DNA of 32,615 bases from contig CABTWT010000002.1 of NCBI GenBank assembly GCA_902488555.1, positions 1 through 32,615 on the forward strand. The letters run 5' to 3'. The stretch comes from an uncultured Anaerococcus sp. (GTDB lineage: Bacteria; Bacillota_A; Clostridia; Tissierellales; Peptoniphilaceae). A model generated the notes under the pieces. It searched no databases. It was not told where the DNA came from and saw nothing but the letters and a program-made list of their open reading frames with translations. Below are positions 24,055-32,615 of this stretch, piece after piece. The translations under genes and the position numbers were made by a program. Positions within the stretch are counted from its first letter, which is position 1. Every line of letters starts with the position of its first letter.

Positions 24055-25689
24055 ATGGGTCAAACTACATTCATGCTTATGCTTATAACTATAATTTCCA
24101 AAATTTTTGGTTTTATAAGAGAAGCAGTAATGGCATCCTATATAGGGGCAGGTAGCATAAAATCAATATATACAACTGCAAATACTTTGCCAGTAGTTGT
24201 AGCAAACTTTGTAGCCGTTGGTATTATTTCAGGCTTCATCCCCATATATAATAGGGCCAAAAATGAAGAAGGAATCAAAGAAGCAGAGAAATTTACTTCA
24301 AATATTTTTAATATTTTGATGGTCTTTGGGGCAATAGCTCTAGTAATAGGCTTCATCTTTGCTAGACCATTTTCCAAAATTTTATCCCCATCTCTTGAAG
24401 GCGAATTATTAGACTTAGCTACAAATTATACTAGAATAATGATGTTTGCAGTTTTTGCCTACCTATATTCTGCTGTATTTAGGGGATATCTGAACATCAA
24501 GGGAGATTTCTTTAATCCAGCCATAACTGGAATTATTATGAATATTATCATAATAATATTTACAGTTCTGACTGGAAAGACAGGAAATCCATATTTTCTA
24601 ATAATTGGTGCTCTTTTGGGTAATGTTTTACAATACATCTTATTTCCAAAAGCTAAAAGAAAAGCAGGCTATAGGCATCAGAAGATAATTGACTTTTCAA
24701 ACAAATATGTGAAGCAACTGATGTTAATTTCCATACCAGTAATTGTATCATCAGCAGCTGGAGAGATCTCTATAATAGTTGATAACTCAATGGCTTCTGC
24801 ATTTTTTGGTGAAGAAAGCATATCAGTATTATTTTATGCAAAAACAATGCTTACACTAATCACAGGAGTAATTACTGTTTCAGTAACTACAGCGCTTTTT
24901 CCAAAAATTGCTGAATTCGGTCAAGGAGGCAAGATTGAGGAAATGAAAAGCTCAATCAGTTCCTCTGTAGTAACAACCATGCTTTTAGTAATACCAGCTA
25001 CAATTGGTATTATGGTTTTGGCAAATCCGGTAATCGAATTAGTCTACCAAAGAAAGGCCTTCACTAGTGAAGATACAATAGCAGTAGCTAGTATGATGGT
25101 ATCCTATGCACCATTTATAATCTTCCAATCTATAACAGATGTAGTAGATCGTGGATTTTATGCAGTAGGAGATTCCAAAACACCAGTAATAATTGTTGTT
25201 ATCCAACAACTAATAAATGTAATTTTAAATGCCATACTCATCAAATTCTATGGCTTAAATGGTATAGCCTATGCCACAGTAATATCTACTATCATAGGAT
25301 CAAGCCTTATGATATACAAATTTAGAGATAATTTTGGTAGTTTTAAATTTAAAAACACTCTGCTTTCCATATTGAAGATCCTAATAATAACAGGGATAAT
25401 GGCACTTGTTGCAGGAAAAATCTATGCTATAACAGCAGATAATCTGCCACATATATTGGCTGTTTTTGTAGCAATATTATTAGCAGCCCTTGTCTATGGA
25501 TTTTTGATATTATTAGTAAGAATTCCAGAAGTAATGGAACTAATTAACACCATTTACCACAAGTATTTCAGAAAGAGAAAAGCTCAAAAGCACATAAATA
25601 ATAGCAAGAGCGAGCACATAGAAATTCCAAGACAAAAAAGAAAGCAAATAGAAAATACTAGAAAATATGAATCTAGAAAAAGACGATAA
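24055..25689 (+). CDS. murJ: Lipid II flippase MurJ
   Basis: MurJ moves the peptidoglycan precursor lipid II across the membrane. It is a MOP-superfamily protein of 544 aa with about 14 helices. Signatures seen are the N-terminal ISKIFGFIREAVMASYIGA (conserved Arg and Glu), NTLPVVVANFVAVGIISGF, FAYLYSAVFRGYLNIKGDF, and late RKAFTSEDTI and DVVDRGFYAVGDSKTPV. The last 40 or so residues are very basic and poor in hydrophobics, likely a cytoplasmic tail. GTGAGG is 6 bases before the ATG. It stands alone with its own promoter and a bidirectional terminator. Confidence 0.93.
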   Translation: MGQTTFMLMLITIISKIFGFIREAVMASYIGAGSIKSIYTTANTLPVVVANFVAVGIISGFIPIYNRAKNEEGIKEAEKFTSNIFNILMVFGAIALVIGFIFARPFSKILSPSLEGELLDLATNYTRIMMFAVFAYLYSAVFRGYLNIKGDFFNPAITGIIMNIIIIIFTVLTGKTGNPYFLIIGALLGNVLQYILFPKAKRKAGYRHQKIIDFSNKYVKQLMLISIPVIVSSAAGEISIIVDNSMASAFFGEESISVLFYAKTMLTLITGVITVSVTTALFPKIAEFGQGGKIEEMKSSISSSVVTTMLLVIPATIGIMVLANPVIELVYQRKAFTSEDTIAVASMMVSYAPFIIFQSITDVVDRGFYAVGDSKTPVIIVVIQQLINVILNAILIKFYGLNGIAYATVISTIIGSSLMIYKFRDNFGSFKFKNTLLSILKILIITGIMALVAGKIYAITADNLPHILAVFVAILLAALVYGFLILLVRIPEVMELINTIYHKYFRKRKAQKHINNSKSEHIEIPRQKRKQIENTRKYESRKRR

Positions 25690-25690
25690 G

Positions 25691-25720
25691 AAAAAGCAGT
25701 CCTCATTGGTCTGCTTTTTT
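25691..25720. terminator. Bidirectional terminator between murJ and the VWA gene
   Basis: AAAAAGCAG (25691-25699) pairs with CTGCTTTTT (25711-25719), with T and A tracts on both strands, between convergent genes. Confidence 0.92.
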
Positions 25721-27437
25721 ACATTAATATTTGATTTTTCATAAATATTGAAACTATCTTTGAAAAGTTTTCCAAATTTGTTATTCTAACAAAGTCTTTG
25801 TTGTAAATTAGCTTTGCGTTTTCAACGTCTTCATCTTCTCCTGTGAAGACTCCAAGGACTGAAACATTGTCGTTTCTAAGATTTCTTATCTCAAAAGCTG
25901 TATCATCGATTGCTATTTTACCTGTGTATTGGTCCTTATCTTTGAGTCTTGCTGTGTTGATATTGGCTCTTTCGTCATTTGGCTTGCCATCGGATAGGAC
26001 TATTATGATGTGTTTTGTATCATCTTTGGTGTCTATGATGTGGTGAAGGGTCTTAAAGGCAAGACCGTCTCTATTTGATCCGGCTGCAAAGAAATTATAA
26101 AGTTCTTCGTTTTTATTTTTTTCTGTGTAATCTCTATATACAGTAAAAACTGTATGTTCACGTAAAGTAGAAAAACCAGTGATTCTTATAGGTATACCCA
26201 CTAAGTCCATAGATTTTGCGATTATATAGGCTTGATTTGCCACTATATGTTGCCTGTGGATTTGACTTGCAGATGAGTCGAGTATTAGGTCTACTTTAAA
26301 TTTTTTGACATCGTCATTTTCTATATTGTTAAATACATTGTAATTATGGATTATTGGTGCTCGCCATACCTTGGTAGAATCTATGGCACCGTAGTTTTTG
26401 ACCCTATCATCATAATCTTCGTAGCTTGCTAGAGAATTTTTGATGGCAAGGCTTAGTTGATTTATATTTCTGTGGTTTATGGCATGGTTCTTTTCTATAT
26501 AATTTTTATTTTTATCAGATTGTTCCTTGCGTTTTTTCTCATAAAACCTGGCATTGGCCTTGTTTGAATATCGACCCTTTGTAAAATAGAGTTTCTTATT
26601 TTGGTGGATGCCTGTGGATACTTCTTTTTCTATATTTTCCACAATATTTTTAGAAAGAATGGACTTGCCAAAAAAGTCTTCTATAAATTCATCTGAGGAG
26701 TGGTAGTCATCTTGGTTAGAATTTAAGAAGAGTAAGTTCTTGTTTAGGTCTTCTTTTTTGTCAGCGTAGTAGATATTGCCAGTAAATTCGGCTGAACCAA
26801 TGGCAAATTGTTGGTCAATATTCTCATCAGAATATTCTGATGGTTTTTCTTCACTATTTTTGAATTCTTTGGCTTCCTTATCCTTAACCATCTCTTCAAA
26901 TAGTTCTTCATCTTCCTTTGTTCTATCAAATCTAAAGTAAGTTTTGAAGACCTTGTTTAGCTCTTCAATCAGACTACTGGTATCGGTGGTATATATGGCA
27001 AAAACAGCCTGGTAAATATTTCTAAAAATAGCCCCTTCTATGATAGGTTTGCCAAGGACTTGTCCGTAGTAAGCTTTTTCAACTTGCTCTCTTAGATTAT
27101 CTGGGTTGTGGTGGCTGTATTTATAGTATGATTTTTTAGCGTATTTTCTTTGCAAGTCTTCTATGACAAGATTATCTTTACTAAGTTCTTTGACACAAAT
27201 ATCTTCTATCAAAAGATTTGTCATAAATTTGAAGTCCTCATAAAAAGGATTATTTTCGTAAAGGTAGGCAAAAAATGAATCGAGCATTTTTGTATCAAAA
27301 GTTTTTATTGTAAAACCCAATATAATATTTTTGAAAACTTCATCCATTGGATAAGTTTTTTTGGGAGTGAATTTATAGTTTTCACTAAAATCCCAAATAA
27401 TATTATATTCACGGATCTTATCCAGCGATTCAGTCAT
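25719..27437 (-). CDS. VWA domain protein (CobT/NorD-like) partner of MoxR-type ATPase
   Basis: This 572-aa cytoplasmic protein has a C-terminal von Willebrand A domain (about 380-572). The MIDAS motif is DSSAS (D387, S389, S391), with a further Asp in LSDGKPND (D483). The N-terminal 350 residues are charged and helical, with an acidic stretch at about 173-210. Layout and partner resemble NorD/CobT-type chaperone proteins that act with AAA ATPases on metal or cofactor insertion. No nitric-oxide reductase or cobalamin gene is nearby, so the client is unknown. The start overlaps the upstream ATPase gene's stop by 8 bases (ATGACTGA), giving coupled translation. Confidence 0.88.
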   Translation of the reverse strand: MTESLDKIREYNIIWDFSENYKFTPKKTYPMDEVFKNIILGFTIKTFDTKMLDSFFAYLYENNPFYEDFKFMTNLLIEDICVKELSKDNLVIEDLQRKYAKKSYYKYSHHNPDNLREQVEKAYYGQVLGKPIIEGAIFRNIYQAVFAIYTTDTSSLIEELNKVFKTYFRFDRTKEDEELFEEMVKDKEAKEFKNSEEKPSEYSDENIDQQFAIGSAEFTGNIYYADKKEDLNKNLLFLNSNQDDYHSSDEFIEDFFGKSILSKNIVENIEKEVSTGIHQNKKLYFTKGRYSNKANARFYEKKRKEQSDKNKNYIEKNHAINHRNINQLSLAIKNSLASYEDYDDRVKNYGAIDSTKVWRAPIIHNYNVFNNIENDDVKKFKVDLILDSSASQIHRQHIVANQAYIIAKSMDLVGIPIRITGFSTLREHTVFTVYRDYTEKNKNEELYNFFAAGSNRDGLAFKTLHHIIDTKDDTKHIIIVLSDGKPNDERANINTARLKDKDQYTGKIAIDDTAFEIRNLRNDNVSVLGVFTGEDEDVENAKLIYNKDFVRITNLENFSKIVSIFMKNQILM

Positions 27438-28335
27438 CGAATATGCTCTCTTCTATATGCTGTGGGATTTTGCTTTTAATGGTATCAATTACAATCTCTC
27501 GTTCAAATTCATCAAAGGACTTGTTAGCGATACCCATTAGAATAGCATTATAGGGATTTAGTCCAACCTTCATAGTGTCGATAGCAGATATAAGTCCTCT
27601 TAGGTCGACTGATTTGGTGGAAATTTCATTGTTTTCTGATTTGAATTGTAGGGAAATGAACATATCTATGAAAGCCTTGCGATATTTTTCCTTAAGACTT
27701 GGAAAAGTGTCAGCCAGAAGCTGGTCTAAGTTTTCTCTAGTGATATTTGGCATATTTATAATCATAAATCTAGAAGCCAAGGCCTCGTTCACTTCACGAG
27801 TTCCGACATAGCCGTAGTTCATAGTTGCTATAAATCTTGTGTTTGGATCAAGATTTATTTTGTCATAGCCTGATATATCTATGATTCTTCTGTGGTCAAG
27901 ACTTGCGTGAAGTACAGAAATTGCTTCATTTTTTGCCATGTTAATCTCATCAAGTACTGCAAATCCACCCCTTATGGCAGCCTCGTATATAGGTCCTTTT
28001 CTAAAGACAACTTCTCCATCTTTAAAAGTATCTGCGCCGATCAGAGAGTTGTAATCGGTGTTTACATGGAATGAAACATTCCATGATGGTCTTGCAAATA
28101 GGTAGGAAAGATTTGATGAAAGTACGTTTTTGCCTGTAGCCTTTGGGCCAGTTAAAAGCAAGTTTTTTCCTGCAAGAATGGCAGATATTGCTTGTTCCAA
28201 GACTTCCTTGCCATAGTATTTAAATTCTGGCTCAACGACTCTTGGATCGTCGAATAGTCCATTTTCTTTCCTGTATATTTCAAGTTGATCTATTAAGTTT
28301 TTATCAACATTTTGTTTTTCTAAATATTGTCTCAT
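27430..28335 (-). CDS. MoxR-family AAA ATPase (NorQ/CbbQ-like)
   Basis: This AAA+ ATPase is about 301 aa. Motifs are Walker A GPKATGKN (63-70), with Asn in place of the usual Ser/Thr, Walker B FAVLDEIN (D129, E130), pre-sensor loop HASLDHRR, sensor 1 FIATMNYGYVGTREVNEAL and arginine-finger region ASRF. Such ATPases pair with VWA proteins, here encoded just downstream, to remodel or metallate a client. An in-frame ATG lies at 28554, but that would add 72 low-quality residues overlapping the divergent MarR gene. AAGGAG lies just before the double ATG at 28338/28335, so I choose the second. A TATAAT precedes it. Confidence 0.9.
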   Translation of the reverse strand: MRQYLEKQNVDKNLIDQLEIYRKENGLFDDPRVVEPEFKYYGKEVLEQAISAILAGKNLLLTGPKATGKNVLSSNLSYLFARPSWNVSFHVNTDYNSLIGADTFKDGEVVFRKGPIYEAAIRGGFAVLDEINMAKNEAISVLHASLDHRRIIDISGYDKINLDPNTRFIATMNYGYVGTREVNEALASRFMIINMPNITRENLDQLLADTFPSLKEKYRKAFIDMFISLQFKSENNEISTKSVDLRGLISAIDTMKVGLNPYNAILMGIANKSFDEFEREIVIDTIKSKIPQHIEESIFDD

Positions 28336-28385
28336 CATTACTCCTTTAGCTTTAATATTATACAATAAAAATACTATTTTTAAAC

Positions 28386-28413
28386 TTGACAAAGTCCATT
28401 TATAGACTATATT
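28386..28413 (+). promoter_or_regulatory. Promoter of the MarR-ABC exporter operon
   Basis: TTGACA (28386-28391) and TATATT (28408-28413) with a 16-bp spacer. The spacer contains an imperfect palindrome AGTCCATTTATAGACT (28393-28408; 12 of 16 positions symmetric), a candidate autoregulatory MarR operator. Confidence 0.7.
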
Positions 28414-28441
28414 ATATTTATGCCTAAAAGGAGGTCTGAAA

Positions 28442-28885
28442 TTGGACGATAAATCATGTGAAATTTTTATTATTTTTTCAATGTTAAGAAAGTTAAATGG
28501 ACTAAACAAACAGAGGGTTGAAAGCTTTGGGCTAAATAATCTGGAGTCTATCATACTTTTTCATATAGACAAGATAGACAATCTTACCCAAAAAGACTTG
28601 GTAAACAAACTCCAAATGCCCAAACAAACAATAAACTCTATAATACTGAATTTAAAAGAAAATGACTTTATTTATATGCAAGCATCCAAGGAAGATAAGA
28701 GGGTCAAAACCCTACTGCTTACAGAAAAGGGTGCAAAAGAAGTAAAAAAAATAACCGATTCATTAAAGTCATCTAATAAAGAAATTTATGATCAATTGGG
28801 AGAAGAGAAAATAAATTCTATTAGAGATGATCTCAATGATATTATTGAAGTTTTGGAAAATATTATGAAGGGGGAGGATATATGA
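28442..28885 (+). CDS. MarR family transcriptional regulator
   Basis: This 147-aa winged-helix regulator shows the MarR core: NNLESIILFHIDKIDNLTQ, recognition helix QKDLVNKLQMPKQTINSIIL (about 60-79), and wing YMQASKEDKRVKTLLLTEKGAKE. Translation most likely starts at a TTG codon (28442), because a strong AAAAGGAGG (28426-28434) stands 7 bases upstream; the next in-frame ATG (28481) has no SD. The stop overlaps the first exporter gene by 4 bases. It probably represses its own operon, responding to a compound exported by the neighbouring pump. That arrangement is common; the ligand is unknown. Confidence 0.92.
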   Translation: MDDKSCEIFIIFSMLRKLNGLNKQRVESFGLNNLESIILFHIDKIDNLTQKDLVNKLQMPKQTINSIILNLKENDFIYMQASKEDKRVKTLLLTEKGAKEVKKITDSLKSSNKEIYDQLGEEKINSIRDDLNDIIEVLENIMKGEDI

Positions 28886-30645
28886 ATAGCTTAAAAGAAT
28901 TTAACCACGCTTTTTCATACTTAAAGCAATACTTAAATCAGTATAAGAAAAATAGAAGTATATCTATGCTTATGACTGTGCTAGAAACAATATTTGAACT
29001 TTTGATTCCTGCTGTTATGGGCATTATATTAAATGAAGTAATTTATCAAAAAGATACAAGCCAGGCTTTAAAATACGGTGGACTTATAATTGTAATTTCA
29101 CTTTTATCAATGTTTACTGGAACTCAGGCTTCAAAAAATGCTGGTATTACATCAACAGGACTTACAGATAATGTTAGGAAGGAACAATTTAGGAAGATTC
29201 AAGATTATTCTTTTGAAGACTTTGAGTATTTTGGAGTACCGTCACTACTGACAAGGTTAACCAGTGACATGCAGGCTTTGGCCCAATCGACATTTATGAC
29301 AACAAGATTTATTATAAAAACTCTTGTAATGGCTGTAGTTGCTTTTTTCCTAGCTTTTAAGACTAGTAGGAAGCTTTCAATAATATTTTTGATACTTATG
29401 CCAATCTTATTATTGATTTTATTGACAATAACGTCATCGGCTATTCCAAAATTTAGACAAACTCGTAAACAATATGATAAATTGAATCTTATTATTGAAG
29501 AAAATCTTAATAATATGAGGGTTGTTAAAGCCTTTGTCAGAAAGAAATATGAGATAGATAAATTTTCTATGGCCAATGAGGAAATGTTTAGGCTATCAGA
29601 TGGATCCCAAGGAACAATAAGTTATGTATTTCCAACAGCAAATGCTATATTATATGCGACATTTATTGCAATAGCTTGGTTTGGTGGCAATGAAATCATA
29701 GCTGGAAATATGGGTGTTGGAGACCTTGTTAGTTTTAATATGTATGCTATGATGCTTCTTGGAAGCCTTATAGGCCTATCAATGGTACTAACTATGCTTA
29801 TGGCTTCTTCTCCATCAGTTACTAGGGTTAAAGAAGTTTTGACACGAGAAATTTCTATGGATAATGACGATAAGATAGATGGTCTAGACTTAGAAGATGG
29901 ATCGATTGATTTTGATAATGTAAGCTTCAAATACGATTTGCATAGCGATAATTATCAACTAAAGAACATAGACCTTCATATCAAGTCCGGAGAAGTAATT
30001 GGTATACTTGGACCAACTGGTTCATCAAAATCCACCCTTGTACAACTTATTCCAAGACTTTATGATATAACAGAAGGAAGTTTAAAAGTCGGCGGACACG
30101 ATATAAAAGATTATGACCTTACAACTCTTAGAGATGGAGTATCTATAGTATTACAGAAAAACACTTTATTTTCTGGTAAGATTATAGACAATCTCAGATG
30201 GGGAGATGAGGATGCATCTGATGATGAAATAATAGCAATGGCAAAACTCGCTCAAGCAGACGAATTTGTAAGTGAAAGAAATGATGGATACGATTCAGAA
30301 CTTGGTCAAGGTGGTTCTGGGGTATCTGGTGGCCAAAAACAAAGACTTACTATAGCAAGGTCTTTACTAAAGAAACCAAAAATCTTAATCCTAGATAACT
30401 CAACATCAGCAGTAGATACCAAAACTGAAGCAAAACTTTTAGATGGATTTAACAAATTAGATAAGGATATGACTCAAATAATCATATCTCAAAGGCTATC
30501 ATCATTTGAAAATGCTGACAGAATTGTCATCTTAGACGATGGAGAAATTGCTGACATTGGTACAGGCGAGGAACTCTACCAAAGAAATGAAATGTATAGG
30601 ACAACCTACGACATACAAAACAAAGGATGGGAAGATGACAGATAA
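28882..30645 (+). CDS. Heterodimeric ABC exporter, subunit with degenerate nucleotide site
   Basis: This 587-aa half-transporter has a six-helix exporter domain (about 1-320) followed by an ATPase domain. Its ATP-site residues depart from consensus: Walker A GPTGSSKS (377-384, Ser for the Gly before Lys), Walker B ILILDNSTSAVD (N506 for the catalytic Glu), and switch ISQRLSS (Q537 for His). Its signature VSGGQKQR (481-488) remains functional. This pattern identifies the BmrC/LmrC-like half of a heterodimer whose own site is non-catalytic. It is translated with MarR (ATGA) and overlaps the partner gene by 11 bases. Substrate is unknown; multidrug efflux is the usual family role. Confidence 0.92.
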   Translation: MNSLKEFNHAFSYLKQYLNQYKKNRSISMLMTVLETIFELLIPAVMGIILNEVIYQKDTSQALKYGGLIIVISLLSMFTGTQASKNAGITSTGLTDNVRKEQFRKIQDYSFEDFEYFGVPSLLTRLTSDMQALAQSTFMTTRFIIKTLVMAVVAFFLAFKTSRKLSIIFLILMPILLLILLTITSSAIPKFRQTRKQYDKLNLIIEENLNNMRVVKAFVRKKYEIDKFSMANEEMFRLSDGSQGTISYVFPTANAILYATFIAIAWFGGNEIIAGNMGVGDLVSFNMYAMMLLGSLIGLSMVLTMLMASSPSVTRVKEVLTREISMDNDDKIDGLDLEDGSIDFDNVSFKYDLHSDNYQLKNIDLHIKSGEVIGILGPTGSSKSTLVQLIPRLYDITEGSLKVGGHDIKDYDLTTLRDGVSIVLQKNTLFSGKIIDNLRWGDEDASDDEIIAMAKLAQADEFVSERNDGYDSELGQGGSGVSGGQKQRLTIARSLLKKPKILILDNSTSAVDTKTEAKLLDGFNKLDKDMTQIIISQRLSSFENADRIVILDDGEIADIGTGEELYQRNEMYRTTYDIQNKGWEDDR

Positions 30646-32530
30646 GAAAGATGGTGTAAAAACTGAAGAAATTCAAATATCTGATAACAAGCATAGTCGT
30701 AACGTAGATTCGCATGCTATAAGAGAACTTTTCTCCTATCTTTTTAAACAAAAGTGGCAACTAATACTTGTACTTTTCTGTGTTGTAATATCTTCTTTAA
30801 CCCAAGTGTGGGGCATATCCATGCTTCAACCAATCATAGATAATTACATCCTAAAATCAGATATACCAGGGCTAAAATCTGGGGTAATCAAGATGGGATT
30901 TATCTACCTAACTTCTATCATCACTACATTTATTTATACTAGACTAATGATTAGAATAGGTGAAAGGTCAATTAGAAACATAAGAAATGACCTATTTACA
31001 AAAATCCAACAAATGCCTATAAACTTTTTTGATAATAACCAGCACGGACAAATAATGTCTAGATTTACCAATGATACTGACACCCTTTCTCAATCTTTAT
31101 CATCAACATTACCAACCCTAGTAAGGTCATTGTTGATGCTTGTAGGAACTCTAATAGTTATGATAGGTCTATCACGGGAACTTACTTTAGTGATGCTTAT
31201 TGGCCTAATTGTTATGATATTAATCCTAAAAAATATAGTGAAAAAGACCGGTAAACTCTTTAAAGAAGCGCAGAAAAATGTATCAATCTTGCACGGTTTT
31301 GACGAAGAAATGCTTTCAGGACAAAAGGTCATAAAGGTCTTTAACAAAGAAAGCGACACTATAGAAAAATTTGAAGAAAAAAGTGAAAATTTACGATCAA
31401 CTATGGCTGAAGCCATGGTAAATGCAGGACGTATGATGCCATTTTTGGTAAACGCAATCAATATCATGTATGCAATACTAGCGATTTTTGGAGTCATTAT
31501 GACTATAAATGGTAATCTCACGGTCGGTGTTCTAGCCACATTTTTGACCAATGCTAGGAGCTTGCAAAATCCAATTGCTAATATTTCCCAACAAGCAAAT
31601 GCAGTATTTTCTGCTATGGCAGGAGCTAGCCGTATCTTTGAAATTATAGATATGCCAATTGAAAAAGACAGTGGTTATATAGAACTTGCTAATGTTAGGA
31701 TTGATGAAAATGGAAATCCAATGCCTTGCAAGCTTGGGGAAAGATGCTATTCCTGGAAATGGACAGATGAAAATGGCAAGGAAGTATATAAGGAGCTAGA
31801 GGGTCGCATAGACTTTGAACACGTTGACTTTTCTTATGATGACTCAGATAAAATCCTAAAGGATGTGACATTTTATGCAAATCCAGGTGAAAAAATCGCC
31901 CTTGTTGGAGCGACAGGGGCGGGTAAGACTACTGTTACCAATGTAATCACAAGATTTTATGAAATTGACAGTGGATCTATCAAAATTGATGGTATAGATA
32001 CAAGAGATATCAAAAAAGACCACCTAAGAAAGGCCTTTGGTATGGTACTTCAAGATGTAAATTTATTTACTGAATCAGTAGAAGAAAATATCAAGTATGG
32101 CAAACTTTCTGCAAGTGAGGAAGAAGTCAAAGATGCAGCAAAACTAGCTGGCGCAAACTCTTTTATAAAAAGACTTCCAGACGGCTATCAAACAGAAATT
32201 CACGGAGATGGATCATCACTTTCAGATGGACAAAACCAACTTATATCAATATCAAGAGCAGCAGTGGCCAACCCACCTATGCTAATACTTGATGAGGCTA
32301 CAAGCTCAATAGATACATCAACAGAAATCAAGGTAACAAAGGCAATGGATAAGCTTATGGAGGGGTCAACTTCTATAGTTATAGCCCATAGACTTTCAAC
32401 AATCCAAAATGCTGATGTTATAATGGTAATGGATGATGGTAGGATAATAGAACGTGGTAACCACCAAGAACTTATGGAAAAACACGGAACTTACTACCAA
32501 CTTTACACTGGAGCCTTAGAGTTAGACTAA
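30635..32530 (+). CDS. Heterodimeric ABC exporter, subunit with catalytic nucleotide site
   Basis: This 631-aa partner half-transporter has six helices (about 40-320), then an ATPase domain with Walker A GATGAGKT (425-432), Walker B MLILDEATSSID (E554 present) and switch IAHRLST (H585). Its signature LSDGQ (529-533) replaces the usual LSGGQ, so it completes the degenerate site with the partner's altered Walker motifs. A segment at about 346-388 with a Cys pair and a Trp-rich stretch (CYSWKWTDENG) sits between the membrane and ATPase domains, as in LmrD/BmrD-like proteins. I choose ATG 30635, which has AAAGGATGGG upstream, over an in-frame ATG at 30539 inside the previous gene. No clear terminator follows. 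Confidence 0.92.
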   Translation: MTDKKDGVKTEEIQISDNKHSRNVDSHAIRELFSYLFKQKWQLILVLFCVVISSLTQVWGISMLQPIIDNYILKSDIPGLKSGVIKMGFIYLTSIITTFIYTRLMIRIGERSIRNIRNDLFTKIQQMPINFFDNNQHGQIMSRFTNDTDTLSQSLSSTLPTLVRSLLMLVGTLIVMIGLSRELTLVMLIGLIVMILILKNIVKKTGKLFKEAQKNVSILHGFDEEMLSGQKVIKVFNKESDTIEKFEEKSENLRSTMAEAMVNAGRMMPFLVNAINIMYAILAIFGVIMTINGNLTVGVLATFLTNARSLQNPIANISQQANAVFSAMAGASRIFEIIDMPIEKDSGYIELANVRIDENGNPMPCKLGERCYSWKWTDENGKEVYKELEGRIDFEHVDFSYDDSDKILKDVTFYANPGEKIALVGATGAGKTTVTNVITRFYEIDSGSIKIDGIDTRDIKKDHLRKAFGMVLQDVNLFTESVEENIKYGKLSASEEEVKDAAKLAGANSFIKRLPDGYQTEIHGDGSSLSDGQNQLISISRAAVANPPMLILDEATSSIDTSTEIKVTKAMDKLMEGSTSIVIAHRLSTIQNADVIMVMDDGRIIERGNHQELMEKHGTYYQLYTGALELD

Positions 32531-32564
32531 AGAAAAAACCACTTTCCCAAATACTAGGATAAGG

Positions 32565-32615
32565 TGACCCCAAAAAGTTGGACTTAACATCAGACATAGA
32601 TTTATTTTGTGTCTG
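32565..32615. mobile_element. Probable edge of an IS3-family insertion sequence (partial)
   Basis: TGACCCCAAAAAGTTGGACT (32565-32584) closely resembles the terminal inverted repeat of IS3-family (IS150-like) elements. A hairpin CAGACA/TGTCTG (32591-32596/32610-32615) follows. The window stops before any transposase can be seen, so orientation and completeness are open. Confidence 0.55.

Noticed and set aside
28336..28554. N-terminal extension of the MoxR-type ATPase
   Set aside because: It would overlap the divergent MarR gene and its promoter, and the strong SD lies just before the internal ATGs at 28338/28335.
30539..30634. Upstream start for the second exporter subunit
   Set aside because: It lies within the first subunit gene, encodes no conserved residues, and a better SD precedes 30635.
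1..32615. CRISPR arrays, tRNA or rRNA genes, and prophage genes
   Set aside because: None was seen on reading both strands; the intergenic gaps are all under 300 bases.

Overview
The window reads as a chromosomal segment from a low-GC, Gram-positive anaerobe. Peptoniphilaceae/Tissierellia (an Anaerococcus-like genus) is my best guess, by inference only. Supporting signs are AT-rich codon use, strong AGGAGG-type ribosome binding sites, SigA-like TTGACA/TATAAT promoters, a Veg protein, a CIRCE operator, lipoproteins with lipoboxes, a CBS-containing family II pyrophosphatase and a group B-like [FeFe] hydrogenase. Nearly every base is accounted for. I see no tRNA, rRNA, CRISPR array or prophage. 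One edge of an insertion sequence is probably entered at the extreme right.

Layout. 1-3.8 kb: the tail of an unknown gene, xpt (minus), an M18 aminopeptidase with an MTH1187-type thiamine-binding protein (plus), and an NCS2 purine permease (minus). 3.8-8.1 kb: a CNNM/CorC membrane protein with a CBS-DRTGG pyrophosphatase, a NUDIX hydrolase, a DUF1858 protein (minus) and a small membrane protein. 8.1-11.7 kb: htpG under a CIRCE element, a second M18 aminopeptidase, and veg with tandem near-consensus promoters. 11.85-12.9 kb: asnA (minus).

13.0-19.7 kb: a complete phosphate-starvation operon pstS-pstC-pstA-pstB-phoU-phoP-phoR, preceded by four Pho-box repeats with an 11-bp period. The transporter imports phosphate, PhoU relays its state, and PhoR/PhoP presumably activates the same promoter. 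The PstS protein appears circularly permuted: the half that is normally C-terminal comes first, after the lipoprotein signal, and the half that is normally N-terminal comes last. This is the most unusual thing in the window.

19.75-24.0 kb: a tight five-gene operon with its own promoter. It holds a small Cys-rich protein, a group B-like [FeFe] hydrogenase, and a three-part NitT/TauT-type ABC importer of unknown substrate. Co-transcription of a soluble hydrogenase with an uptake system suggests an uncharacterised redox or nutrient module.

24.0-32.6 kb: murJ (plus), a VWA protein and MoxR-type AAA ATPase pair (minus), then a divergent MarR regulator with a heterodimeric ABC exporter. The exporter's motifs predict one degenerate and one catalytic ATP site. 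The last ~50 bases carry a sequence resembling an IS3-family terminal repeat.
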